A stretch of 64,000 nt of DNA from assembly GCA_016110215.1 (NCBI GenBank), contig JADWQD010000007.1, forward strand, positions 806,001 through 870,000. The letters are read 5' to 3'. The position numbers and the translations under genes are program-made. The notes under the pieces are model-generated. The model ran no database searches. It was not told the DNA's origin and saw only the letters and a program-made list of their open reading frames with translations. Positions 10,241-20,600 of this stretch are shown piece by piece. How positions within the stretch are numbered: position 1 is the stretch's first letter; the number at the start of each line of letters is the position of its first letter. The stretch comes from Capronia americana. Taxonomy: Eukaryota; Ascomycota; Eurotiomycetes; Chaetothyriales; Herpotrichiellaceae.

Positions 10241-12493
10241 TCAAACAAGCACTCCATTCTCGACCCCGACATCCATGTCCGCCTCGGAGCTCAACTCCGG
10301 CGTCATAACACCTTCGCGCTCATCCTCAGCCTCGCTCAAGCTGTCCATCCCGATTCCACTATCATACCGTCTTCGAGGCTTCTTCTTGAGTATCCCTTTC
10401 CCCAAAAATGGCGAACTGGCAGGCAAACTGATCGACGAACGTCTTCGATGGCGCTTCCCCCTTGAGATCTCAACGTGCCCTTCGACGTGGTCATCACTGT
10501 CGTTCGAGTTCTCGTAGGTGCTACGATCTTCATCCTCCATCTCCGAGAACTCGCTGAATCGGACCATGGAGCTAGGAGTCATTGGCCCAACAGGGTCGGA
10601 AGGAAGATCATCTTGTTCGCTCTCGAGTTCCCAGTTCGCAAAGCGAACCTTAGTGGCACGCATGAACATCTTCTTGTCCTCTGCGCTCTGCTTCGCCATG
10701 AGGAAGACGTTCTTGTGCTGCTGCTCCGCGAACTCCTCGCTATGTTCGACTTGTTGTCTGTAGAGACGTTTCAGACGACGGCGATCTTTGCTCAATCTGT
10801 CGATTCGCACGTTGACTGCTGTGAGCTCACTAGTCAGGCTAGAGACTCGTGAGGTCAGCCCATCAACTTCTTCTTCGTGTGCCCGTCCCGCTGCGGCAAA
10901 CTGGATTTCGAGACATTGTAGCTTTTCCTCCACATCTTCAGATTGTTGCCTCGCCGCGGAGAGGGCGGATTCCAGTTCATTAATTTTTCGAAGGCGCTCA
11001 ACTGCGGATTCTTCAGCCGCTCTACGCCCACGGGTTTCTGCAGCAATCCTCGCATCCATGTCGGAGACTTGTTGAGTAAATTCTGCCGTCGTAGCGGTCC
11101 GCACATCATGCAGTCGAGACGCTTGTTCCCCCTCGATCAACTCGACCAGCTGCTCCAGATGCTTGACTTCCTTTCTGTACTTCTCCATTGCCGCAATAAG
11201 GGACTTGTTGTTCTGCTCGTGTTCTCTAGCCTCGCGCTCCGTGGCTTGGCATCGCATGCGCTGCTCGAGCATTTCTTCGGCGTTCTTGTCCATGGCATCC
11301 TCGAGTTCTTTGATTCTGGCGGTTGCCTTCTCTGTGGCGATTAGAGCATGGTCGAAGTTGCCCTTTAGCGAACGTTGTTGTTCATGCATGGATCTCAGCT
11401 CGGCTTCGCGGTCGCGAAGTTGTGCCGAGACGAGTTTTAGCTTGTTGAGCATCTCAGGCATCAGGCGGGGATTGTTGAAGGATATGGATGTTTCCCCAGG
11501 GAGAGTATGTTCGAACTCAAACCGCATGTTGTGGTAGTGAGTTTTGATAGCGGAGATACATTCTGCAGCATTGTCGCTGGTCGTAGGGAACCCCAAGGAT
11601 TTGATTTCGGTGGCCATGACTTGGAGAGCAACCTCGGCCTCTTCGGCACGGTTGATGGCTGCATTCAGCTCTTTTGACATATCGTGAGTAGGTGGCTGAG
11701 GTGCGGGTGGGATATTCCGGGTTGGGCCCGATGAGCGGACAGGCGAGTCTTCAAACTGGACCACATTGTTTGAAAAGCTTTGGCTCGACCGGAACATAGC
11801 CTCTTTTGCTTGACGTGCGCTCTCCAATTCCAAGTCAACTGTTGCATCGTCCTCCGAGCCAGGAACATTGTTTTCGTTATTGACTGCATCGTCTTCATAA
11901 ATCTGAAAGCCACAATCGTCGCCAAAGTCCGAGGAGCTGCTGTGGAAAAGTGACGCCTCATGGTTGGATCTCTGCGTCAACTCCGCAACCTCAGCCTCAA
12001 GTTGGTTGATTCGAAGCTGACTACTAGGGACCTCAGGTTGCACCGAGTGCGCCTCACGTAGCCTAGATGCCTCCAGTTCATCTTTGAGAGTCTGTAGCTC
12101 CTTATTCTTCTGATCGACTAGGCGTTTCAGCTGTGCTTCGGATCTCTTCTCGGCGTAGAATTGATTCTGCTCGTCGCTCAGACCGATTCGTCGAATCTGT
12201 CGTTTTGTTCGAGCGGAAAGTTCTTCGCGGAACGGGGTGAACTGGACTTCATCACGGTCTCGAAATCTGGTTATTGCCGGAGTCGAGACTCTTCGCTTGG
12301 GCGTTTTCAACGAGGCTTTTCCAACAGCTGGTGTGAGGCCGGTCGTATCATGAGATAGAACGGGCTCTGAGAAACGAGCTTTCTTCTTGAGTCTCTGTCT
12401 TGACGGTGTTGTTGTGTCTTGGGGTTTGACCGGAGATATGGCGGCAGCCGGTCTCTTGGAACGACGCGGGGGTTGTGTATCGGCATCTGCCAT
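10241..12493 (-). CDS. Coiled-coil, probably nuclear, hypothetical protein
   Basis: Single-exon gene for a 750-aa protein that I do not recognise as a named family. The start was placed at the ATG at 12493 (MADADTQPPRRSKRP), because the 56 extra residues upstream in the same frame look like untranslated leader. The first ~150 residues are basic with Ser/Thr-Pro sites and Lys/Arg clusters (RQRLKKKARF, KTPKRR), suggesting nuclear import and kinase control. From about residue 150 to 620 there are long heptad-like stretches rich in Glu, Leu, Gln and Arg (NKELQTLKDELEASR, MEKYRKEVKHLEQLVELIEG), interrupted by an acidic low-complexity segment. The tail is basic then acidic (KGILKKKPRRR, ending VENGVLV). 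A scaffold or chromatin/spindle-associated role is possible, but this is only inference from composition. Confidence 0.7.
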   Translation of the reverse strand: MADADTQPPRRSKRPAAAISPVKPQDTTTPSRQRLKKKARFSEPVLSHDTTGLTPAVGKASLKTPKRRVSTPAITRFRDRDEVQFTPFREELSARTKRQIRRIGLSDEQNQFYAEKRSEAQLKRLVDQKNKELQTLKDELEASRLREAHSVQPEVPSSQLRINQLEAEVAELTQRSNHEASLFHSSSSDFGDDCGFQIYEDDAVNNENNVPGSEDDATVDLELESARQAKEAMFRSSQSFSNNVVQFEDSPVRSSGPTRNIPPAPQPPTHDMSKELNAAINRAEEAEVALQVMATEIKSLGFPTTSDNAAECISAIKTHYHNMRFEFEHTLPGETSISFNNPRLMPEMLNKLKLVSAQLRDREAELRSMHEQQRSLKGNFDHALIATEKATARIKELEDAMDKNAEEMLEQRMRCQATEREAREHEQNNKSLIAAMEKYRKEVKHLEQLVELIEGEQASRLHDVRTATTAEFTQQVSDMDARIAAETRGRRAAEESAVERLRKINELESALSAARQQSEDVEEKLQCLEIQFAAAGRAHEEEVDGLTSRVSSLTSELTAVNVRIDRLSKDRRRLKRLYRQQVEHSEEFAEQQHKNVFLMAKQSAEDKKMFMRATKVRFANWELESEQDDLPSDPVGPMTPSSMVRFSEFSEMEDEDRSTYENSNDSDDHVEGHVEISRGKRHRRRSSISLPASSPFLGKGILKKKPRRRYDSGIGMDSLSEAEDEREGVMTPELSSEADMDVGVENGVLV

Positions 12494-13530
12494 GATTGCC
12501 GTATATGATGATGATGCAAAATACCAATGCAGCAAACAGCAAGTCGTTGATAAGGATACAAGATGAAGAAACCAGAAATGTCGTGGTCCAAGGTGGTCGG
12601 GAAGCCGGTCGCATATAAACAAAGGGACCCCGAAATGGCAGTGGAACAACAACCTTCCCAAAGCAGTTTAGACCCGAGCAGTGAGCCGCCAAGGTGAGCC
12701 GCCGTGGAGCTGCTATTCCCAACGAGTGAAGCGTGTTTCAACATCTTTCAGCCTCTACTGCATCATAGGCCGTGATCAATCTGCCCATGAAAGGCAGTCC
12801 AAGACCGTCTGTGTGGGCAGACAAAGGCATCACTTGTGACCATGGCATTTCCGGAGCTGCCTTTGCTTCTTCGAGACTCGTCCTGGTCATTGTTGTGCAT
12901 GCGAATCCACGGCTGCCTTGGGTTGACTGCCTGGAGAAGAGCGCTCGTGCATACTATTCGGCTGGGATTATCCTCCGAGCAACAAAGACTAAGAAGTTTC
13001 TTGACCGGAATCTCGACGCCCGTCCCCCTTTTATCCCACGTGACCTTGCGCCGCTTTTACTTAGGCTGGCTCGCGTCCGGCTCAACCTCGGCTCAGGGCC
13101 GGCTGGGCCAGCTCACCTTGCTGACTATATCGGGGCGGTGGCCTACGAGTCGTCCCTCCTCCAGACCGTTAAGTTTTAACGAGGACCTAAAACGAGGCTC
13201 TTAGGGGGTTCCCTAGAAGTGCACTACAGTATATTACCTCCTTAACCCTACGAGAATAAGTCGGTCTTTAAGGATGAATTCGGTATCAAGGGCGAGATAT
13301 AAAGCTGGATCTATATAACGATATTCTCAAGGCCCCGGCGCCATTATCCTGGCGCACCGGTTGTGAAGATGAAGGTTGCCATAACAGCAACACTGACTTA
13401 CCCCGGCGTAAAACCAGGCTTGAATGGAACTATACGCACCACAAAACCAGCATCGATCGCTCCTTGGGACCTACCGCACAAATCAAAGGTCTAACGTGCA
13501 TAAGCCAGTGGAGTCGAGCCATACGACTTG
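12494..13530. other. Intergenic region with a low-GC, possibly degenerate stretch
   Basis: About 1 kb upstream of the coiled-coil gene. Overlapping plus-strand frames near 12,772-13,204 show no family. From about 13,180 to 13,340 the sequence becomes AT-richer than its surroundings, with several stops in all frames, and could be a worn repeat remnant. No terminal repeats or target-site duplication were found, so no element is called. Confidence 0.35.
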
Positions 13531-14061
13531 ATGGCAGACCGAGAAGCTCGACTACGAGTCATGGAATCTGGAAAGCCGCTGCCTCCTCGCGCCCCGACAT
13601 CCAGACACAACCGAGCAGCTCCAGCACAGTCGAGCAAAGATAAGACTGCCAGCTTGACCCTCGACTTCCTAGAGTCCGACTCAGATGATGAAGTCTTTGC
13701 CCCTCAGAAGCCCTTGAAGAAATGCCAGCGAGATGATGATGACGACCTTTTCTCCGACGACATGAAGCCGATGTAAAAACGGCCGAGAGACTCCGGCAGC
13801 TTCTCGTCCACGAGCTCAGGATTCTCATGGCAACAACAGATAGAGGAAGACGACGACGCCGATATCTCTCCACCACCGAAGATGTCCAAGCCAACCCCCA
13901 ATGGCACCATCAACCCACCACGGAAGATGCTCAAGCCTTCTGGTGGTAATCCCCCACAAGCTTCACACAGTCCACTGAAACTGTCGCCGGCAAGCTCTCC
14001 CCGACTCATGCCGGCGAAGAAGAAGCGTGAGGCTCCAAGCCTGTTCATGAAGAGAAAGTAG
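13531..14061 (+). pseudogene. Small acidic/basic ORF interrupted by one in-frame TAA
   Basis: From the ATG at 13531 a frame runs 177 codons to a TAG at 14059-14061, with a single in-frame TAA at 13774-13776. Both halves look like one protein: an acidic patch (FLESDSDDEVF, DDDDDLFSDD) before the stop; after it Ser/Pro-rich sequence, another acidic run (EEDDDADIS), and a basic tail (KKKREAPSLFMKRK) resembling a nuclear signal. The composition shift expected at a genuine terminus is absent. A 27-nt segment starting at the GT of that region would restore the frame if spliced, but it is too short for a normal intron. I do not recognise the family. The options are a recent nonsense mutation, stop-codon readthrough, or a sequencing error; a functional 81-residue product cannot be excluded. 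Confidence 0.45.
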
Positions 14062-14604
14062 GAAGCGAAACTTTTCTGGATGTGGATCAATCACCAGAGT
14101 TTTAAAGCGGTGGCGCTGGATGAGATACCAAGAATGCAGGAACATGTTTTTATAGATGCCTATACGTTGAAGGAACCGAGCGAGCGCGTGCTGGAGTTTT
14201 AAGGAATTGAAATGCACATGGTCAGAATCAGCGAGTTGAGTGCAAGTCGGTTATGGATTTTTATGACCTGACCACGATAATGTACAAGACAAATCGCCTC
14301 CTGGGGTCTGGCGGCGAGGACAGCGAGTCGAGCATTACAAACATCTCGCAGAACTGAGTTTGGAAGAGCGTAGAGTTTGGGATGGCATACCTGGATAGGA
14401 GATAGGCGCATACAAACATACAGCTACACTGCATGGGATGGAAGGGCTGGCAGTCCAATGAGATAGGCATCGCCCTTGAATAAGTATTGATTCGTTACAT
14501 ACTTCTCCCAACTGTCAAGACTCAAACAACCACGATGTCAGGCCAGGTTTGACAAACTCTCGTGGTTATACTTTGACAGAGTGGGCGGTTGCTGTTGCTT
14601 GATA
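14062..14604. other. Convergent intergenic region
   Basis: 543 bases between the interrupted small ORF and the 3' end of the STAND-like gene. Nothing recognisable was seen. Confidence 0.4.
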
Positions 14605-17156
14605 TCAATCTTCCTCCGAGGCCTCCGAGTCCTCAGAATCCGTCTCCTCATCTAAGGACAGAGAATCTTCAGAATCTTCAGAGTCGTAATCCGACTGTCC
14701 TTCAAAGAGAGCTATGTCTCCGCCTTGACCCGTTTGGTGTATCTCAGCCAGCGAGAGAAAACAAGAATCATCCTCCCATTGAAACTGGTCTTGTACCAAA
14801 TCCGTCGAGGTCGGACTAGTAGCTAGCACCTTGACCGTAGCAGCCACTTTGTCATCCCTCGCCAGATCCAACAAGCATGTCAGCACCTTCAGCATGCCGA
14901 CTTCGAACTCGTCCGTCTCGTAGTGAGAAATCCCCTCAACAATGCAGACCAACGTCACACCCTCCGGCAGCCGCCGGACAATCCAGGCAAACAATGCGCA
15001 AAGCTGGGCCACATTCCCCTTCCGGAGGCGCTCGATGTCCAAATCGAGCCCATCCCCCTGCCGCAGAGCAAGGTCAAAAGAGCCCCACCGCAATAGCTGC
15101 GCTATGAAGCTGCGCATCACGGCCTTTCCGCCCCTGTGCAGATCGTCATCCTCGACGTGGTTGCCGCAGAAGAAGATGAGCGCAGCAAACCGCTCCCCCT
15201 TGGTCCTTAGTGCCCGGACCAGGTTGGCGCAGAGCCGTGAGAGCGCTGATATGTATTGGGGCCGCCGGCCGCGCAGGTCACCGTGCACGAGCAGCTCGCG
15301 CGATGTCGGGGCCACGAGCCAGTTGCGGAACTGTGGAGTGGTGACGGCCACATCGGCCTTGCGCCGCTCAGTGACGGGAATACACGCGCAGCCTTCGAGG
15401 ACAACGGAAAGATCGGTCTCGTCGAAGCCTGCAGGGACTTTGAGCAGCTTGAGCAGTTCTTTGCTGTCGATGGAGCGAGATGCTCGTTGAGTCTGGGCTT
15501 GGGCTGCGGTAGGAGCGAATTGTTTGAACTGGGACCCTGGAAAGAACAATGCTAACAGCTCTGGCGGCAGAAAGGGAGGAAATGGTATGCTTGGCGGCGC
15601 ACTCTGAAGCTGTGGTGGTATCAGAAGGGGCGCCTGCTGGGCCCAGGCGGACGGGAAGGGCTGTGGCAAAGGCTGTTGCGGCTCTGGGTCTGGTGTTGTC
15701 GTCCTTTTGAGTTCATCCAGCTGGTCTTTCACGTCAGCGAAGTAGTCTGGCATTGAACCGTCAGCAAACGTCCACATAAAAAACCCTTCTACTCAATATG
15801 GCCTCACCGTCCAACTTCTTGTGCATTTGTACCCGTTCCATCTCGTCGTGCTTTTGTCTTTGCTCCTGCTTTCTGTCCATATTGCCCACCAAGTCGTTCA
15901 ATAGGCTCATGATTCCATTTCTCATATCGGCGTCGCGAGCCTCGCGCTGGTTAATTTTCTCTGATATGACAACCTCGTATTTCAGTATGGAGTCTAATGT
16001 TTTGGTCATATCGTCCACTTTCTCCCCGGTTTTCTTGTGCATGAGGACAATATTCGCCGAGCCTGTATCACACATGTTAGCTTCTGTCTAGAAACCATTA
16101 AATTGCTCTCTGAATCCGAGGTTATCGCTGCGTACCACTCAAGATTGCCTCTAGGTCCTCTTTCGTCTTGGCTATGTGCGTGCTTTGAGCCTCATGGATC
16201 AACTGATTGCTGCGAGTCTGGATTTGATCAATGCTTGCGAGCAGAGACTTTTGGTACTCCTTCCCACGCAAACCCACAGAGAACATCTTCTGAACTACCG
16301 AGTGCACGCTTGTCTCAGTAATGGTTCCAATTTCTTGAAGACGTAGAAACAGGTGACCAGCTCACAGTCGTTTTTGAGGAAAAATGCAATGACATCTTCA
16401 ATTGCCTTGAAGGTGGCAGCAACCAACTCGATTGAAGCTTCCTTGATTCGGGGCTCTTTCGGGAAAGTCGCTAAGAACACCTCAATGTCGTTGAATCTTC
16501 GTTCGAGTTCTTCGTACTTGAAGCTTGAGGTTGCTGTCTCCCTCACCCGAGACGTGATTTCCGCGGCCTCCCATTGAAGTTAGAAAACGCATTTTACTCT
16601 GACTGCAAGTTGAGGGCCAACTCACGTCGAGAAAAACTTGCACCGCCGCCAATACTGGAGACGTGTAGTCAACATTGGGCACAAACTGGATTCCCTGCCG
16701 CAGGATAGGACCCGAATGATCGACTATCCATCTCTTGCCTCTCTTGTATCGGCCCCAAAAGCCCTTCTTGTCCCCGTCATAAACCTCGCGTGCTTTCTGG
16801 AGTTGCGCGTAGACAAGGTCCCACGTTGTCGCACTCCGAATGCCATAATTAATTCCGGAATGCAAGAGATTACTAGGCTCCTCGGGATTGAGGTCTTTGA
16901 ATTTGCTCATGGATTTTCGAAAGATTTTGTCCCAGAATGCCATCCGCGCTGTCACAGGCACCGCGCTCGGGGCTGCGTTAGACCCAGCCCCAGGTGCCGA
17001 AGGAGGGGCTTGCATGCTCATAGGTGTATACTTCCCCGCAGCTCGGTCGTACCGCGATTGGGGATTCTTAAAAGCGTCATGGAAGTCCGGCAGACGGTTG
17101 TCGATGAAATCGACGGACAGAGGCTGGGAGTGGAGCGATAGTAAAAGGGTTGACAT
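14605..17156 (-). CDS. STAND-like fungal protein without a visible P-loop
   Basis: Predicted 762 aa from five minus-strand exons: 17156-16626, 16567-16366, 16294-16136, 16062-15808 and 15746-14605; introns are 58, 71, 73 and 61 nt, and each keeps frame. Residues about 80-400 resemble the N-terminal helical region of fungal NACHT/STAND receptors (ILRQGIQFVPNVDYTSPVL, then coil-forming helices with THIAKTKEDLEAIL). After a proline-rich linker, residues about 500-700 resemble a degenerate NTPase-type region of that class (RELLVHGD, ALIFFCGNHVEDDD, SFIAQLLRWG, VTLVCIVEGISHYE). There is no GxxxxGK[S/T] Walker A, so nucleotide binding is doubtful. The C-terminus is a Ser/Asp/Glu run. STAND relatives act in non-self recognition; applying that here is inference. 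It is divergent from the tandem AAA gene. Confidence 0.7.
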
Positions 17157-17632
17157 GGCCGCCGCATTCTCACCGGTTTCTATCTTTTGGGAGAAAGCTC
17201 AGAAAGAATATCCAAAATGACCGAAGCAAGCCTGAGGCGTGGGCAGAATACCCTGTCTAGGGGAAGACGTTCCCTAATGTCCGCCGAAAACAAGCGAGAG
17301 ACAGACCTGAAATGGCCAATGCATGTTTGTACGCCCTGTTAGTGCTAGCTGTTCTTATCGCCTGTCATCGGTGCAGGGTGGGAAAGCCATCCACGAATGG
17401 CTTCCAATCCGTCCTATGATCAGGCTAGCAGTGCATGCATGAGCTGAACTGTGCAGCTGCTGACGTGTCACCGACTATCAGGCGGACGACTCTCCTTTGC
17501 GCATCTTCTCTGGGTCGTGGGAAATTTGGAAGATATAGGAATTCGCGTACATGGGCTATTTGCTGCTGATGCTGTCATGGCTGGACTCGAAGTCGAGTCC
17601 CTGTGAACACACTAACATTGGATCTCTCATCG
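17157..17632. promoter_or_regulatory. Divergent promoter, STAND-like gene / tandem AAA gene
   Basis: 476 bases separating two divergent start codons (17156 minus and 17633 plus). It should contain both promoters. No repeated motif or clear TATA box was identified by eye. Confidence 0.45.
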
Positions 17633-20600
17633 ATGGCCCAAAGCGACGGTGTTGACCGGAGGATGGAGGAACTAGCCGCAGGTTCCCGTCACGAAGAGTC
17701 AGACGTGAGGCTGGGACGGCAATTCGAAGGCGACCAGCAGACACTCCAGGCAGATTTCGCCACTCAAATTCGAAGTCTTCATCAACGACTCCGAGAGCTC
17801 GAGGAGGCTCAAAGCGGCCTGGACGGCTACAATAACCGGCAACCTCAGAGGGAATGGGATGCAACTTGGGAAGCGATGAGTGATGACCTCGACAGAGATT
17901 ACCAGTCAACGAAGAGATACATGGAAGCCAGCCAACAGCAGGGCATCGGATCCTTTTTCCGCCATCGGCAGCTAGTGAATCGGCTTGCTCATGACTTTAA
18001 TAACATCAAGAAGCTTCCAATCGAGCCATTGGCAAGAAAGGACGTCAAGCCGCAACTGAACTATGTGACCTGGGAAGCTTTTCAGGCCTGTGTTGAGCAG
18101 GAAGAACCCTCTGCTATCGATGTCTTGATCGAAGAGCCTAAGTACATACCCGGACTTGCAATGTCCCGGCCAGATGCAAGCCCCTGCCGTAGCATCAACG
18201 GAGGTGCGTCGAATGTCACTGGACAGCAACCTCTGCCTGAGCGAATTAGAATCAACTCGAAACCGGTACTGAGGATCCTCAGTAAGATCTATGAGTCGAA
18301 TATTTCTCCGAGAGATGAGTCGGTCACCTTCTTCAGGCCTTTCAGAGCCCTGGTGTTCTACAAGAGCGAGATTCGCCGTTGGGTTTCAAGGCTCGAAAAG
18401 AGATTCAGTGAAGAAGTCAACACGGCCGGATTTGACGCTGATGATGGGACCGTTGGAAGCGGGAATAACCTCAAGAAGAGTAACGGTGACGAAGTCAAAG
18501 GTCCAAACGAGATCGACGAAGACCAAGACGAATACATCAAGAAGCCAGCATCTCTGGACGATATGAAGTGTTTAGTCTCCTTCATAGACAGACACCTTGA
18601 GGCAAAGTTGTCTTACTTACAAAGCTCGGACTGTCCCCGAGTGACGTTTAGCGATATCTGGCATCTCTTCAAGCCAGGTGATAACGTCGCTAGACAAGAC
18701 CAACAGCAAGCCTACCGCGTCATTAGGGTTACAAGTCCGAGCTTTACCGTCAAAAGGCCAGACCGGCGTGATCTCAGGCCTGGTGACGCTGACTCTTTCG
18801 TCATTGACTGCGTTTATATCGATTTCGACGGGCAGAACCTGGGTCCTGTGACCGAGAAGTTTCTGATTCCGAGATTCGACGGGCAGTGCGAAGTCACATC
18901 CTTGGACATTTTCCCTATCCGATTTGCCAAGGATCGAGAGGCTTTTATTAAAAGGGGCCGATCCTTTGTCCAAGTTACCGCAATTGCACCAATGCACTAT
19001 ACCGGTCCCACCCTTGACTCCGGAATAGAAGTTGACGGCACGGTCGTGATCGATTTTGAGGAGGCTTTCAGATCAAAAGAGGGTACCGAGTGGAAACCCA
19101 AGCTTGAGCGTCTCGATGCCACTGGTCCTAGCGTGTATCGAGAGGCCAAAGTGGACAAGCACGAAAACATGGCCGAATTCGACCTAAATTCGGTGATTCA
19201 TGAGGATACGTATGTGGACACGAAGCTGAGCAACGATTTCATCCGTGAGCAGCTCGCCCCTAGCGAATCGCAGCGACCGATCCCTTCCCTTGCCGTTCGT
19301 TCCCAAAACCCGAAAGATGCCATCGAATACATAAGCGACGACGAGTTCTCGATTATGAGTTATCGTGTCTTCGGATTTATTTTCGGCAGTAGGAAATGGG
19401 GTAAGATTTTCTCTCGCTCCTGCTAGAACCTTATGATACATATGACTGACAAAAAAGTAAAGCTAAGTTGGATCTTTCTCATGTCATGTCCATCAAGGAC
19501 GACTCTTCGCTCAGCCTTGATTTCCTGGTGCTACCTGATGGCCACAAGGAAATAATAAAAAGTCTAGTCAGGCAGCATTTTGTCCACAAGACTTCTTCGG
19601 CGGAAAGAGGTTCTTTCAACGCTATCCACGGTCAAGGTACCAGTTTAATCAGCACGAAACAATCATGGAATGTTGTTCAATCTAACGTGGTCACAGGAAG
19701 AGGTTTGATCTTTCTTTTGCACGGAGCACCTGGGGTTGGAAAAACCACCACTGTTGGTGAGATTCTATTCTGGCTCCGATGTTCCTCTTCTTGTACTTTC
19801 GTGCGTTTCTTTCCAATGTAAAAGTTCTACCAGCTGACTGAGTCGTTCCACATGCAGAAAGCATTGCGAATATTTTTCAGAGGCCGCTTTTCCGGATTCC
19901 CTTTGGTGAGTGCTCCAACATGCCGATTACCCCATTTACCGATATCAGAGCTCCTATTGATTGGAGAAACAATATTTAGTGAACGTCAAATCTATGGGGC
20001 AAGATGCAGAGAAGTGCCTTGAAGCCCACTTCGCTCTGGGAGTTCGATGGGGCTGCATAGTTCTCGTCGACGAGGCTGACGCTTTCCTCGCAGCGCGGCA
20101 ACGAGGAGATCAACACAATAGTCTTGTCACAGGCATGTCTCCAATGGATTGATAGCATCCAAGCAATTGTCTAACTCTGACTTGGTCGACAGTCCTTATC
20201 CGCATCCTAGATTCATTCTCGGGAGTCTTGTTTCTCCTTACAGACCGAGTTGGCGATTTTGATGAAGCTGCCGCGTCCCGTGTCCACGTCGCTTTATACT
20301 ACCCGTCCCTGAGCCTCAAGGCGACTTTGGAGGTCTTCAAAATCAATATTCAACGGATCCGGAAGCATTTTGAAAGGAATAAGGCTCAATTTCGAATTGA
20401 CGAAGACGAATTACATCAATTTGCGCATTCTTATTACAAGCGAAACCACAAGAGCAGATGGAATGGCAGACAAATCTACAATGCCTTCGATACTGCCATA
20501 GCTCTTGCGGAGGCAGAGGCAACATACTCCAGTAACGTCGGGCCAGGGCCCGCAGAAGCAGACATCCCTGTGGTCCACTTCAAGCTAGCACACATCGAGA

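Noticed and set aside
12772..13204. Two overlapping plus-strand frames of 122-135 codons
   Set aside because: No recognisable domain, start context or splice extension.
13180..13340. AT-richer stretch as a transposon remnant
   Set aside because: No terminal repeats, coding remnant or duplicated target site seen; only composition hints at it.
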